Assembly: GCF_010093535.1 (NCBI RefSeq)
Contig: NW_022985164.1
Location: 1,093,485 to 1,157,484, forward strand
Direction of reading: 5' to 3'
From: Lindgomyces ingoldianus
Lineage: Eukaryota > Ascomycota > Dothideomycetes > Pleosporales > Lindgomycetaceae
Length of the DNA stretch: 64,000 nucleotides
Of the stretch, positions 10,001-23,106 are shown piece by piece (the stretch's first letter is position 1; each line of letters starts with the position of its first letter). The notes under the pieces were generated by a model. That model saw nothing but the letters and a program-made list of their open reading frames with translations. It made no database searches and was not told the DNA's origin. The position numbers and the translations under genes are program-made.

Positions 10001-11717
10001 CGATTGTGGGAGGGAAGATTAAGGCACTATACACTTTCTTGGATACGAAGTAAACGAATTTCAGATGGAATTGGGCTCTTGTGAAGATACTCGTACACAC
10101 ATTAGACATTACGTAGTCATGACGAGTACTACCTTTCAGTGACGTCTTTCACAAGCGAGCGGTCCACACAAGCAAACAGTCCACCCTAACTAAATTTTAG
10201 CACCTTAAACTTTAATTAACAATGCATCTACTACTTAACCTTTGTTAAATACTTTTAGCTCTTTAAGTGATTTAAAAGGCCGAATTTTAAGTATTTAAGC
10301 TAGTTAATACCTTTTCCTACACAGCAATTACGTTCAGAAGGCCGATTTTCGCGCGTAACAGTTTTGCTTCGCTGCAGCATCACGACTAAGGTCATACCAC
10401 TCACGATACTGATAAAAGGGTAATATCAGGGCCTTAGAGCCTAACTATAATGCAGTAAGCTATCATCAGCCTTGTGTCTGCTGAAGCAGGCAAATTCATG
10501 CATGATTTTATTGCTACCCCGGCCAGTACTTCCAATTGAAGCAACTTCCAATCCCGGTTAGTGCAAAACAGCCCCGCTTGTACTCATAATCATCATAATT
10601 TACTCACTAATACTCTAAAGCCTGTGGCTGTGCAGGTCTTTGGCACGCCGGTTAGCTGCCTTGCAATCCCGACTCAACCTTAGCCATGCCCCCGGTCAAC
10701 TGAGTCGACTCTCCGAAAACATGTACAGAAATCGCCACCTCACAAGTGTAAGGCCGAGATGGCGCTTACGTGCGACGGGTATATATACTATTCTGTACGC
10801 AACAATCAACCGTTGGTTGATTATTCGCACCCTTCTGGTTGTATTGGCGCAGTGGTGCAGAGCTCCGTCCTTACAACAAGGGTGTAGCCAGAGCGGGTCG
10901 GCTGCCCTCCCCGCTAGCGGTGGTAACATCAAGCAGCAAAGTATCCCTATTTCTGTTAGACACTCTTAAGCCAGGTCTCCCAACCTAACTGTTCTAACTT
11001 TGCACTCTGCTCACGAATGGCTAGGGCACTAATAAGTAGATAGCATATATATAAGAACTGTCCGTACGCAGCAGCAGCGTTACAGTCTGGATACTAGTTA
11101 TTTCGCACGAGAAGGATCACGTAACTATGTCACATGATGCTCGTGCGCGAACCTCCGTGCGCGAACATGTAGATATTCCCCTTTTCCTCCGTACGGAGGA
11201 AAGAGACAGAGCAATAACCAAAAACATGTTGCCCCCACCCTACCTACTTCGTACGCTGTGCACACCGTACACTACTCTAACTCTTGCTACTTAAGTGCTC
11301 ATACCATAAGCAGCTAGCTGAAAGAGCCCATTCAACAAGAACTTTATAAACTAGGCTACTATTTGTTCTAGTTAGCCCCCATTTGTATAGAGTTTAAAGC
11401 GATAAGGCGATGTGTAGTTTTGTTATACAATAAAAACAGCCTTATCGCTATAATCTTCATCCTCTAGTGTGAAATGCTTATTTGCATTTAGTCTGTTAAT
11501 CTGTAAGTTGTCTCGTAAAAATGTAGCAAAGAAGAAAGCAACTATAAATTATGCGCGCATTGCTACTATTGTTACTCTAGAATATTCTTAAGAGAAAGGT
11601 GGCAAGTGATTACAACTATATAAGAAACTAGCCTCCACCCCCTTATGCAGAGAGGTACACAAACTATACAAGTGAAACAAATAACAGATACGAAGTGGGA
11701 GGTGGTTAAGAAGCGTT
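10001..11717. other. Gene-poor stretch with a short AT-rich patch
   Basis: No supported gene. Bases about 10190-10330 are AT-rich (TTAA, TTTAA, TAAGTA), like a short RIP-affected relic. The rest has ordinary composition with several TACG/CGTACG words. One A-box-like TGGCGCAGTGG occurs near 10844, but no B box or tRNA fold was found. Confidence 0.45.
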
Positions 11718-12654
11718 CTACGATCGTAGCACTTTGACCACTGCCTCATGCCCGCTCCGTACCGCCCAAGACAATGCTGTTCGTCCGTACATGTCTTTCA
11801 AACGGACGTCAACTCCGACCAAGGTAAGCAGCAGGTTGACCACCGCCTCATGCCCGCTCTCAGCCGCGTACGGCAGCGCTGTCCGTCCGCCCCCATCCCT
11901 CGAATCGGCGTTGACTCTGCCTATGGCGACTAACATCTTGACCACCGCCTCGTGCTCGCACTCAACCGCGCAAGATAGCGCCGTCTGTCTAGTCCCGTCC
12001 CTCGAATTAACGTCAATTCCGTCTACGGGGACTAGTAACTCGACCACCACCTCGTGCCTATTCCGCGCTGCCCAAAACAGCGACGTCCGTCTAATACTGT
12101 CTTTTAAGTTAATCTCAACTCCATCTGTAACGACTAGCAGCCGGACCGCCACCTCGTGCCTGTCCCGTGCCGCCCATAATAGTGGTGTCCATCCGCTGTT
12201 GTCCCTTAAGTTAACGTCAACTCCGTCTGCGGTAACTACTAGCTTAACTACGTCCTTATCCCCGTTCCGTGCCGCCTGCGATAGCGGCATCTGCCCACCA
12301 TTGTCTCTCACTTCAACATCGACATCGCCATAGTTTCTGAGTAAATTTTTCTACCAGCGAATCCTGTACTAGTCGTATCCCTCCCATCATTAGGCCTTGT
12401 AATAATTGTATTCGCCTCTCCTCTCGGTTCCAGGAATGAAATAAGGAAAAGCAATGACGAACCTCTCTCCATGCCCTGCATTCGCATTCGATTCTGACAT
12501 GATCTGCAGATCGCAAACGGAGCTTAAGGAATGGATGGCTTTGATTAACTACTCTGAGGATGTACGGGAATATGGCTGAGACGTAGCGGCATTGTCTGGA
12601 CAGTTGCAGTTGATGAGGGTTGGAGCCTAATAACAATCTGCAGATCTGTAGCAA
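11718..12654 (-). pseudogene. Ankyrin-repeat protein gene, frameshifted fragment
   Basis: On the minus strand, 12311-11718 encodes six consecutive ankyrin repeats of 34-35 residues, for example DNSGWTPLLWAARDRHEVAV and DGGGRTALPYAAESGHEAVV. A TAG closes the frame. Immediately upstream, 12654-12313 is open in another frame and ends ...RLVQDSLVEKFTQKLWRCRC. Shifting frame within the run of T bases near 12344-12348 makes the text continue as LLRNYGDVDVEVRDN, which fits the helix-turn pattern of the next repeat. One indel in a homopolymer thus splits the gene. The upstream 100 residues are not recognisable. The protein may have been the C-terminal part of a NACHT/ankyrin-type protein, but no P-loop is visible here. 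Confidence 0.65.
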
Positions 12655-12809
12655 ACTTCTTGTCTCCTATTCATTTTTGGGTTTGAATATTGAATACAAC
12701 TAATAACTCCAATGTAAGCAACTTAGTATAACCACAGTGATTAGTGCGCTCTGGCCCCAAGTAGCCCAGCCGTCGGAATAGTCCAGGCGAAGTGAGCGAA
12801 GTATTGGCT

Positions 12810-13895
12810 CTAAGTTAAAAATGGAGCTGATAAAGAATGCAAGCCAATCCTAGTACTTCGTAAAAGTAGTAGCTGGAATGGAATTGTATCCGCTTTCGCT
12901 GATGATGAAAGTATCGCAATCAGCATAGGGATCGGCTCTATTTGCTTTGTCTCCAGCATCGTAGTGGCCCATGTACCAAATGTAAAGCCAGAAGTTGTGC
13001 ATCCAGTCAAGAAATCTTAATAAAAAAGTACGGCTGGAAGTTTGCTGGGGGGCCATCGCAGATATTAAGGGATTCCCGCCACAATGCAGTAAGACCTTAG
13101 CAGAGAATACCAGGGTTATCTGGAGTTAATGTGGGCAGCTTTGCCATGACTATTGCAACGATAACTAAAGCGGAAAATTCGAAAACAAGGCCCTATTGAA
13201 TTAATTGCCGTGCTGCTAGGTATTCTTGCATTGAAAATGTGACAGAGACAATGGAGGTATAGGCGTCAAGAATAATGACGACTGTAAGTGCATCATCCAC
13301 CACTGACAAGTCTTTATTTTCTTTGCTTTGGAACCATTTTAGGCCTTTAAGAAGAATACTGCTAGACTGATTCCCTTTATGCCAGATTCCTAGTCATGTA
13401 AATGGCTAAGGACAGCCGGGACGGCAGCCACGACCCCACAGACGTATAGAGAAACTAGACTCCCTATCCAGCAACAATGGAATTAGTTGATAACGTGGGA
13501 CATGTTTCGGCGTTAGGTAATGCGTTTGTAATCCTGCTATAATATATAAAGAATCCACCGGCTGTGAATATTACCATTGAAAAGACGGGGGCAAGCTTAA
13601 TACTAGGCTTGAGGATCTGTATCCGCTCCGGATGTGGTGACTGACATGGGCTTGGGCAATTCCTATGGTATCTTTCAGAGCTCTGGGCGAATATAACCTC
13701 CAGAGAATGTAGAAAAGCTCTTGTGAAAATAGTGATTAATATAAAATTTAGTACAGCACTACTGCGCACTCTGTTGTTCCACTCGTCCACTCTGCCATTA
13801 CTCTGGCCCTTGCTCACAAGACTCATAGCTGCATTCTGGAAGTAGAATCCTATAATTGTAAAATAACTCCCGATTATACTAATACAGTCGCCCAC
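12810..13895 (-). pseudogene. Decayed multi-pass membrane protein gene
   Basis: Reading from 13895 downwards, the minus strand gives a hydrophobic protein start (MGDCISIIGSYFTIIGFYF) and more membrane-like segments (SAVLNFILITIFTRAFLH, LAPVFSMVIFTAGGFFIYY) to a TAG at 13464. Coding-like text continues downstream in shifting frames with scattered stops. Examples are SLYVCGVVAAVPAVLSHL around 13400-13450 and DALTVVIILDAYTSIVSV around 13240-13300. SALVIVAIVMAKLPTLTPDN and finally LDWMHNFWLYIWYMGHYDAG come nearer 12950-13150. The persistence of membrane-like and acidic text through at least three frames is best explained by an old gene with indels and stops. Some of the frame changes could be unrecognised introns. 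Family not identified. Confidence 0.5.
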
Positions 13896-16187
13896 TTTGA
13901 CTAGTTGGCGTAAGGTAAGTGGTGAGGCGGCGAGGCGGCGAAACAGCGGAGAACTGCATCACAACAGGTGATTTTCAGTCACTTCTAAGTATATCAGTCA
14001 GGATAGTAGCATCACTTTTGCGGGTGCTGCTCACTTACGCTGCTAATCATATCGCAACAGTGGTTTGCCGTGAAACAAAAGTTGTGGGGGGTGAACGCAT
14101 TAGGCGGGTTAAAGGCTGAGGTGCTGATTTAAATGGGCAAGTCGCTTGAACAAGAAATGCATGTTGTTCAGCCTGCACCTTGGCCCCGCTAGCAGAGAGG
14201 ATGGCCGACCTGCTCCAGCCACAGGGTTATAGTAATATATTAACCATAACCCTTGAATTATAAGGGAAAGACTTACGATGCCTAAACCATAGATGCGTCT
14301 CGGCACGGCGGGTGTCCCGCTACCTAGGAACAGGGGTTACTTCGTGAGGTAAGATGGTAACGGCAAATAGACCTACCTCCTTGGGATTTATTATGCGTGT
14401 ATATACTAAAAGTGAAGAAGTTCTACGTATGAAGAACACGGCACGGCATGGCCTGTAGTAGGAGTCTAGTGGGAGCCACGACTAGAGTGTGAATTCTGGG
14501 AGTGAAAGGCCAACTGGTGAGTAGTTCTACGACAGTGGCATGCGTGCGGTGAGAGTTGAACCTATGGAAGTTGGAGGAATTCGGCAGGAGATCAGCCATC
14601 ATAGTTCAACGACGAGTTGCATTACCTCCAGATTCAGAAGCTGACTACAATGTCGTTACATGGGACATATCGCGATAGACCGCATTGTTCAATGAGCTGG
14701 GGACATGGGTGCTAGAATACTTGCGAGTCGACATTCCGTCGACATTATACGGCTCATGTGAAAAGAATCGTGGCCAGACCAGCGAATAGCCATTGCTCAT
14801 TCTCCATAATGGTAACCTTACTGCTGCCAATGTGCGAACTGGTTGGAGCAGTTGGGAGTAGAGACAGACTCGATCATTCTTACGGCACGACCACCGCTGT
14901 TACTGGAGGCGGCGGACACATGGCGACCAACAGAGACGTGGCTTAATACTTTAAAGATTGAGCTTGAGGATGGAAGAGCGTAAAAAAAAACAAGATCTGA
15001 AAGGTGTTCTTTAATATTGGCCCTGAAGCTGACCTCAATTTCAGTGACTTTTAGTCGCTCGAACACGTATTCTTGGTTCTGGAAGGTTAGTGAAGGAAGT
15101 TATTCAACTGAAGCTTGCCGGGGTGAGGGTGGGTTCATCGAGAGTGATGAGGAAAGGATCTTGTTGCCTACTTGAAAGCCGTTATATAGACTGCTTCGGT
15201 GTGCATTGCAAATTATACCTGTGCGATGTAAGTACACAATCATTCCGCATTAAATGATTAAAGGTTCAGGGCTCCTGAACATCGTATACCCACTTAAGGC
15301 TTCTTCGTGGCCTGGAGGATAGTGGGGTTCTTTGTGCGTATACAGTGAAGCAAATGATAATGTTGTGAAGAGGTGTTGTAAAAGGAAAGGATTGCAAAAG
15401 AAAGCATACATCTAGATCAGCGACATGTTTCGAACCTCCTCAAAAGACTCGGAACAAAGCTGGCTCGAGTACCAGACGCAGTTGTACCCAAATGGGTGCC
15501 GGTGCTGTAACAGGAGCTACTATTACTCACGTTCGTACTGCTCGGGACTAAGGAAGGGAATTAGATACAGAGTCGGACGGATTGTGCGGGTAGACGCTGA
15601 ATTGCAGCAGCTGCTGGGCGGCTTGAATATTAGTGCTTCCGCAGATAGATGACGGAAGGACCCAAAGAGATGCATGCTCGGTCGTGGAGCTACGCCGCGT
15701 GATTGAGATGTGGGGTTTGGTTTCGCGGGTGTAGTAAGATGGCGTTGCCAATTCTTTATACCAAAACTATTTTCTACTATTGAGGTTATGTAATCATTCA
15801 TTGCAGGACTTGCAAAAATCCGAGGTTGTGATGGCCGTGTGCGGGGAGGAGGCGGAAGGTTGTTGCGAGAGTAGTGGTCCTTCCGTACACTACGGGCGTT
15901 CAAAGAACAACCCAGGCCTAGGACAAGGCGTTGGCAACCAAATTTCCTCCAACATAGTGAGGAATAAATGCTGGGGTCATGGTACGCCGGAGCCCTACTT
16001 GTTCTTATACGTTGGTGAAAGTGATGTAGAGAAAGATTTCTTAATTTGCAAACAAGCAAGCTTGACTATCTGGTTAAAGCGATAGCGGAGGCGGCTCTTT
16101 TGGGGTTAACGAGTTTTACTCAGAAGCAGGACGAGCATGACAGTAATCCAAACAAAGGCAAACCATTCGCTAACTATACCTAGAATC
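13896..16187. other. Gene-poor stretch, no supported gene
   Basis: Contains overlapping ORFs on both strands, including minus 15523-16059 (178 codons) and minus 14818-15066. None has recognisable motifs, repeats or splice-consistent continuation, and they overlap plus-strand ORFs of similar size. A purine-rich GGCGGCGAGGCGGCG run lies near 13924-13940. Confidence 0.45.
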
Positions 16188-19100
16188 CTACCATTCCAGG
16201 TCTTCACTTAGAATATCCTCCTCCTCTTCGTCCTCTTCTTGCGCAACGTTGACTTTAGCCTCACCTCTCTCCTCCTCCAAAACCTCAACGACATTCCCTA
16301 TACTTTCTTTCAGCCCTACCAACTTGGCACGTTCCCTTATACGTGTATAAAACACGGGGCAATCCCTACTATTACACTTAACTTCTTCCCCCCATGCTAA
16401 CCCTGAGCAACTCCGACACACCATATTAATCTGCTTAGCACGCTGTTCCGTTTTCCACAGCCTATCTTTCAGTGCTAGCAACGCCCTCGCCGGTCTCGCA
16501 AGACACGTAGAGCAAAGTGGCAGCAAAGCAAATGCATCGAGTTCCATTCCAGGAACCATGGGAGGAAGAGGAGGGAGTTTGTAGCGGCATACTAGGCATA
16601 TAGAGCTTTTCATGTAGCTTTCAAGCGTCTTCTTAAGATTCGTTGTTCCGCCTGAGAGAAGAGAGTTTCCATTTCCGGCATCGGGTTTGCTGATGGGGAG
16701 TGTGATGCTGCGGATACGTTGGACTTTTGGCATCTCATCATACCATTGTCGTACGTTTGCGCCGACGAGGTTGAAGATGCGTTCAAGTGGTGGAATGAGA
16801 TTCTTCGAAATGTAGTACTCCGCGTCAAGCTCGATATGGTCGTTTTGGAGGAGCATCTCCGGGCTGACGCATCGGTCGATGAGACGGGCACCGGGTGCGC
16901 CTGTAATAACGACATATGGGACTCGCTCGCCGTATTGGGGTTCAGTCCTTGGATCCGCAAGCATGCGCTTTGCTGCGATGAGAGCGCCTGGTGGAGGCGG
17001 CCCGCGGTCGGAATATGTGCCTAATTTGACTTCTTTGGCAAAGAGGAAGTCTTGGACACTGATGTGACCAGACATGATTTTGGTGCACTGGCTCTGGAAG
17101 TACCTTTTCACTTCCGATAGATCACTCGTTCGAAAAAGAATCTTCAGGGCTTTCTCCTCAATCTTTTGCTCGGCAGGTGTACCATCTCGACGAACGGTTT
17201 CAATACCTTTGGCATCGAACTCGGGCTCCTTCTGAGATCGGGATTCGTATTTGAAGCCGACATAACGTTTCTTGGCTAGGAGGACGCAGGGGTGATACAC
17301 CTTCTCAAACTTGAGCTTGACTGGGCGTGGATTTGCTTTGGTCACTGCCTCTGCGATTTCTTCGCCAATAACAAAGGCTTGATCCCGAGTGCGACCCTTG
17401 AGGTAGACAAAAAGGGAATCCGTATCCCCATAGACGACCTCAGCGCCCCATTTCTCGACCGAGTGAATCAAAGCGATGGCCTTTTCTAAAGTCTCTCGCC
17501 CAGTCTGCACGATGCTGTCTGCTATTTCAGAGCAAGGCATGCGACCTGAGAAGGAGGCTGATGTGTATCCATATGTGACATTAGCAAGCAGCTTGAGGGC
17601 CAGCTGCCTATTGTTCAACAGCTGTTGCAGCATCTTATCGTCTTTGTCTATTTTCATCCCACTCTTCACCATAACACGCGTCTCGAGGATCTCGCCCAGC
17701 ATCTTAGCTAATAATGACTTCCGCATCTCCGGTTTAACATACATCATTCCGTTCGGAGCAATATTAATGTAGTCTTTTACGAGCTTTAACAGCTGGGGTT
17801 CCCGTTTGATGTCCATGAAGCCCATTTTGTTGCGACCGCGCCAGCTCACGACTCGGCCAAGGCATGTAGAGTAGCAGTAGTTGTATGCAATCATCACGCT
17901 AGGGTAGAGAGACTGGAAATCTAGTACAAGGAGAGGACTACTATAGAAGGCGCTTTGAGGCTCCATAACTAATGGTAGGCATTCTAACGCGTTTTGATGG
18001 CCTACTTGCTTGCGACTGGGAGAGACGAGGATGAAATTTTCGGGTTTTGCGATTCGGAACATGGTAGATTCGACCTTAAATTGAGACCCGCGAGATATAA
18101 CCGAGAAGAAGTCGACACCAAGAAGGCGAGCCTGTTCGCTTGTGCGGGGAACGATCTCGTTTGCCTCCAATATGTCGAGGTTCAACTGGACTCTGGAAAT
18201 GTAGTATTGAAGGACCTTTGCCAAGTCGCGTGACTTGGAGCTTGTATACCAGGCAGTTAGGTCGGAGTGCAGGTAGTGAGGTATACGTTTGTGGAGTAGA
18301 TGGAATACAACATTCTCCATTGTGTACTGGAGGAGATTTAGTTCTCCTCGCATTGCACGCCAGATATTGATCATATGGCGGCCCGTAACTCGAATGGTGG
18401 AGGTATGGGTGAATCCCCAGCGATCCGCTTCTTTCCCGAATCTGCCGTGAGATTGCGACTTTACTCTGGAGATCTCGTCGCATAGGTTATATTCGTATTT
18501 CATCCGCGCTCGTTCTATGAGGTAACCCCATGAGCTATTGTGAACTTCATAGCCGGTGATAATATCGGGATCAAATTGGCGGACAATGTCTACCATCCTA
18601 TTAATGAGCTCGAGTTCGTCTTCCTCGTATTCCACCTCCACGGACACTTGCTTCTTGATGCGCTTAGCAATGCCATCTTCTTCGGAAAGGCAAAGAATAC
18701 CAACTCGGGGACGATCGTCACTCGCATCTTCCTCGCCTTGAATGCACCAGAAAATGCAGCCAATCTCATCTTCGGCTGGATCTGGGACCAAGGAGCCCCT
18801 CGAGTTGATATGTACTTCTAGACTCATAATACTCATGTATTGAGTTTCGTGTTTGACGCTCGTGGATTGACGCTGTTGAGAATCTTTAAATCCATGCTTG
18901 TTCTTTTGTGTAGGTCCTTCAATTTGTGATAACTCCTTCGAAAAAGTTTTCGATTCTGTTTTGGGTTTCATTTCGGGAGTTCGGGTAGGGTCTCGTCCGA
19001 ATTCCAGGTGGAACCAGGCGTCGACTTCCTCAAACGATGGTGGTGCGGTATGGATTTCCCAATGACGAAGTGTACATCTATGTCTTCGGATGCGATTGAG

Positions 19101-21330
19101 CGTATCTTCTTTAGTTCTATCCAAGACGATCGGCGGGTGCTGTCCAAAACTGGCAGCCGAGGTACCAGTCGGATTGAAGGCAGGCAGGTAGGGCAACGTT
19201 GAACTTTGAAGTCTGAATTCTCGACCGGCATACTCTCGTGGTCGATCAGGTACGTCACTTTCATCACTATAATATGCATCCTGGTAAATGACTGGAGGTA
19301 ACCCAGCGTCCATCATGGTACCCTCGACTAGGTCAACCGAAGGTGGGAGGGATCCATAGTACAGTGTTCTCGGGGAATGTGCGAAGGTTTTCTTGAGTTG
19401 CATGGCAAGAGATGTGGCTTCTGCTTGAACGCTAGGGCTTGCCCCTACCGAAGAGGTCTTCAAGTTACTCCATGGGGTTTTGGGGGTTTCATGTGAGCCA
19501 TTAAATGTCAATCTCTTGATTGTTGGCGTTTGTGGAAGCTCTTGTGAGTTAGAGTAACCAGATTGACTGAGACGAAGTATAGTCTCTGGTGCACTCGGAT
19601 TTTTCACGACAGGAAAAGATAGGGTGGTAGACATAGATACCCCTTGAGCCTTGATACTGGTCTGCGAGGACTGGCTATGCCGAGATAGGGAATCACCAAT
19701 GTTTTTCTGGGGTAAAATACTCGACTGCTCGGTATCTGCTCCGTCCACTTTATCCCGAAAAGAAACCCGTTGCGAATCCTTCTGGGATGGGCCTATTAGT
19801 AGTCTTCGTCGCTTGATCAATGGTTCTCTAGGATCGTGATGATGCCGTTTCCGTGAGGTGCTCGACGTATCCGACTCTTCGCCTTGATCTCCGTCATCTA
19901 AATGGAATCCCTCGTCAATGTCCTCTTCTTTGGAGTCTTCTCGTAGGTCAGAACTGTCAAGTAATGCTTCTGAGACGCTTAACGGATCCAACGACAGCGG
20001 ATCTTCCACATCTGATTGATCTTCGACATCCTCTTCTTCCTGATCACCGCTCTCTAAGATTTCGTTTTCATTAAGCTCCCCTCCCGGCATCTCACTCTCC
20101 ACAGCACTTGGCCGTACGTCCACGCCTCCATGTACCTGCTCTTCTGGGCCTGGGCTTTCAAGTTGGAGATTCCACGGGTAAAGGTCTTCGACACTCTCAA
20201 CAGCTGACTTGATATGCTCTTCACCCTCTACCTGCTTGACAAAGGTTTCAAAGGTTGCCGTAGGGTCCTTTTCGTCCTCCTCTTGAATTAGCTTTTCTAT
20301 AAGTTCTCTATACTCCTCTTCATGTATCCAACCTCCTTTATTGGTGTTTCTTGGATCAGCAGACATAGATACTAGTACTTCAGCTGGAAATGGACTACTA
20401 GAAGGATCGGTAAGACCCATACGCAGTTTTCGACGACGTGTCTCGTCTCTCCATAACCCAGCCATCGAAGGGACGAATTTGTCATCCGGCTTCATGTCAT
20501 TGAAACGCTCAAGGAAGTCATGATGTATTGGGCGAGATTCTACCTCGCATCGATTAAGGATGTCCTGAACACAAACATCGACTTCAAGGGTGCAATGGCT
20601 CTGGCGAGGATACTGATCGGATTCGGTGATGCATTGCTCTGGGATTGACCCATCATGCCATCTGTGGGCTGTAGTGTCGATCTCCTCCTTGTCAGGCACG
20701 GGGCTTCTAAACTGGACCTTGGAACAATCAATGTAGGCGCACCCATATAGATTGTAATCGCACATCCATTGGAGCAGGTATTGGAGGTGACTTTCGTAAG
20801 GCTGAAAGGGGCGGTTCAAAATTGCTCCTTGATACAGAAGGTCTGCGAATCGGGTCATATGCAACGGGTTCAGAAGGTAGACCTTAAGGAAGCGCTTGTA
20901 TCCAACGTTGTAACCATAGAATGGAACACCTTTCACTAATGTAATATGCCCAACGTAGACGGCTTTGCCATCATATGCGTTTCGTCTGTACGTAGCTGCA
21001 AGTGCATAATCGATCGACGCTCGAAGACTGATAATATACGAATTCACTGCACCAAGTAAGCATTGAGGATGCAGCTCATTAGATGTGCTGGTTACCAGCC
21101 TCCTTGTCCAGGCTACCAGTATACTCTAAGTATAGATAGGGTAGCGCCCCATGGATGTGAGCGCAGACTTTCTGGCCAGTCTCGGTAGCTCCAAACACTC
21201 GAATGACCGGAACAAGAGGGGCATTCTGGCGCTGAGATGGCCCCGCGCGTCGACGTAGCACGGGATCGAGGTCTGTAGGGGTAGATTGATAGTGATCGAT
21301 GCAGTTCAGGCGGAAGCGAAACGTCTCCAT
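16188..21330 (-). CDS. REV3: DNA polymerase zeta catalytic subunit REV3
   Basis: Spliced model on the minus strand: 21330-21096 and 21046-16188, one 49-bp intron, 1697 aa. It is a B-family polymerase for translesion synthesis. The N-terminal domain (ETFRFRLNCIDHY, GQKVCAHIHGALPYLYLEY) continues across the intron into VNSYIISLRASIDYAL. A long, acidic, poorly conserved linker of several hundred residues follows. The exonuclease-like and palm regions carry FDPDIITGYEVHNSSWGYL, DFQSLYPSVMIAYNYCYS (motif A), KLLANVTYGYTSASFSGRMP (motif B) and YGDTDSLFV (motif C, with the catalytic Asp pair). The C-terminus has CxxC...CxxC at CLVCRYK/CSTC and CRSCSG...C....C, the zinc-type CysA and the 4Fe-4S CysB that binds accessory subunits. 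All catalytic residues are present. It is divergent with SLU7. Confidence 0.97.
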
Positions 21331-21672
21331 GGAGGACTGGGCAGTAGAAGCAGGAAATGTCGTAGTAGAAGATGCTGCATGGTGCTGATAAAATATGTCT
21401 CCAGGATAGACGGGAGGCTTAGACTATCTCCCAATATGGTGTGAAGGGTGAATGCAAGCGCGTCATGGTTGGGGTCACGGGGTGAACAACAAAGCGGCGG
21501 GGAGAACGCGCAATCACGGGAAGCGATCGCCAAGATGGCAGCCTTACGACGCTAATACTGTTTGGTACCTCGGCTCGCCTCCACTCCTCCACCACCAGCG
21601 AACCTCCCAAACAACATCCTCTAGAGCCTTTGCAAGCCTTCATTAGTTTAGTGAATAGAGCTGGAACTCGTC
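21331..21672. promoter_or_regulatory. Shared divergent promoter interval REV3/SLU7
   Basis: Only 342 bp separate the REV3 ATG (minus) and the SLU7 ATG (plus), so both promoters must lie here. No clear TATA box is visible on either side. CT-rich stretches flank both starts. Common regulation is possible but is inference. Confidence 0.6.
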
Positions 21673-23106
21673 ATGCCTCCTGCACAGCCGCGAAAGCCTG
21701 CCGATGTCTCCGCAACAAACAAGGAGCGCAACGAGTATATCCCGGCCTTCATCTCCAAGAAACCATTCTACGCCATCGACGAGTCCGGGTCAGACACCGA
21801 CTACCTAGAGCATCAGCGTCTACAGAAACAAGAAGCCGATTCAAAATGGTACGACCGAGGACGCAAGGCCGCCCCTGCCGCGACCAAGTTCCGCAAGGGC
21901 GCATGCGAGAATTGCGGAGCCATGACCCACAAGAAGAAGGACTGCCTAAGCCGCCCTCGCAAGGCAGGCGCAAAGTGGACGGGCAGGGATATTGAAGCTG
22001 ATGAGCTGGTCCAAGATGTGCAGTTGGGCTGGGATGCAAAGCGAGATCGGTGGAATGGCTATGAGGCGTCGGACTACAATGCCGTCATCGAAGAATACAA
22101 CGAGCTTGAGGAATTGAAGAAAAAAGCCAAGGAAGCGAATGCCGAGAAGAAGTCTGGGTCAGACGACGAGGAAGACGACGGCGACAAATACGATGCGGAG
22201 ACGGATATGGGGAGGAAACAGGCGACATCAACCAGGCAGCTGCGACTACGAGAGGACACGGCTAAATATCTACTAAATCTGGACCTCGACTCGGCAAAAT
22301 ACGATCCTAAGACACGATCAATGGTGGATAGCGGGGTAACGGCGGACAATGCCGCGGCTCTGGTTGCTGAAGAAGGCTTCATGAGGGCGTCAGGAGACGC
22401 GGCGGAATTTGAAAAGGCACAACGATATGCCTGGGAGACGCAAGAGCGCGGAGACAAGAACAAGATACACCTCCAAGCCAATCCCACGTCTGGCGAATAC
22501 TTCCGGAAGAAGGAGCTGCAGGAAGCCGAGGAGAAAAAAGCAGCGCAGCGCAAGGCCTTGGCTGAGAAATACGGAGTCCAGGAACAGTTCAAGGATGACA
22601 CTCTCAAAAAGCTTGCAGTGACGGAGTCAGAGCGCTACGTCGAGTACGACGAGCGAGGCCGCATCAAGGGAGCACCTATTGCCAAGGCCAAGTCGAAGTA
22701 TCCAGAAGACATCCTTATCAACAACCACAAGTCTGTCTGGGGAAGCTGGTGGTCAAATTTCCAATGGGGATATGCATGTTGTCACTCAACGGTTAAGAAC
22801 AGCTACTGCACTGGCGAGGACGGCAAGAAGGCGTTCGAGGAGGCGGATCGATTGCGGACTGCTGCGGATATGGAAGAGGTGCCCAAAGCAGTCGCCTGGA
22901 GGGAGGAAGAAGCTCTCGAAGAGCACGTTCCGAACGCCGTGGAGAGCGATCAGAAATCTAAGCAAGACTCGTCACGAAGGAAACGCACTCTGCACGAGAT
23001 GACCAGCGGCGTCACGGAAGAAGAGATGGAGGAGTATAGGCGGAAGAGAACTCAAGCCAACGACCCGATGGCTGCCTACCTAGGCAAGAGTGATCCCGTC
23101 CGGTAG
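21673..23106 (+). CDS. SLU7: Pre-mRNA splicing factor SLU7
   Basis: Intronless, 477 aa. Slu7 acts at the second catalytic step of splicing, helping 3' splice-site choice. The N-terminus carries the family text [20 protein letters not shown] and [26 protein letters not shown] zinc knuckle (C78, C81, H86, C91: [14 protein letters not shown]) follows. The centre shows [11 protein letters not shown] and the acidic/Lys-rich helix region, then [14 protein letters not shown]. The HKSVWGSWW and [17 protein letters not shown] block is diagnostic of Slu7. The C-terminus is charged with RRKRT motifs. The start gives the expected full-length N-terminus. Nuclear location is expected from family and basic tracts. 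Confidence 0.97.
   Translation: MPPAQPRKPADVSATNKERNEYIPAFISKKPFYAIDESGSDTDYLEHQRLQKQEADSKWYDRGRKAAPAATKFRKGACENCGAMTHKKKDCLSRPRKAGAKWTGRDIEADELVQDVQLGWDAKRDRWNGYEASDYNAVIEEYNELEELKKKAKEANAEKKSGSDDEEDDGDKYDAETDMGRKQATSTRQLRLREDTAKYLLNLDLDSAKYDPKTRSMVDSGVTADNAAALVAEEGFMRASGDAAEFEKAQRYAWETQERGDKNKIHLQANPTSGEYFRKKELQEAEEKKAAQRKALAEKYGVQEQFKDDTLKKLAVTESERYVEYDERGRIKGAPIAKAKSKYPEDILINNHKSVWGSWWSNFQWGYACCHSTVKNSYCTGEDGKKAFEEADRLRTAADMEEVPKAVAWREEEALEEHVPNAVESDQKSKQDSSRRKRTLHEMTSGVTEEEMEEYRRKRTQANDPMAAYLGKSDPVR

Noticed and set aside
10840..10930. tRNA or tRNA-derived SINE suggested by an A-box TGGCGCAGTGG
   Set aside because: No B-box consensus at a suitable distance and no cloverleaf could be folded by eye.
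11734..12333. Plus-strand 199-codon ORF
   Set aside because: Antisense shadow of the ankyrin repeats. Its apparent repeats mirror the ankyrin periodicity.
15523..16059. Minus-strand 178-codon ORF downstream of REV3
   Set aside because: No recognisable domain, and it overlaps similar-sized plus ORFs. Kept as non-coding for lack of evidence.
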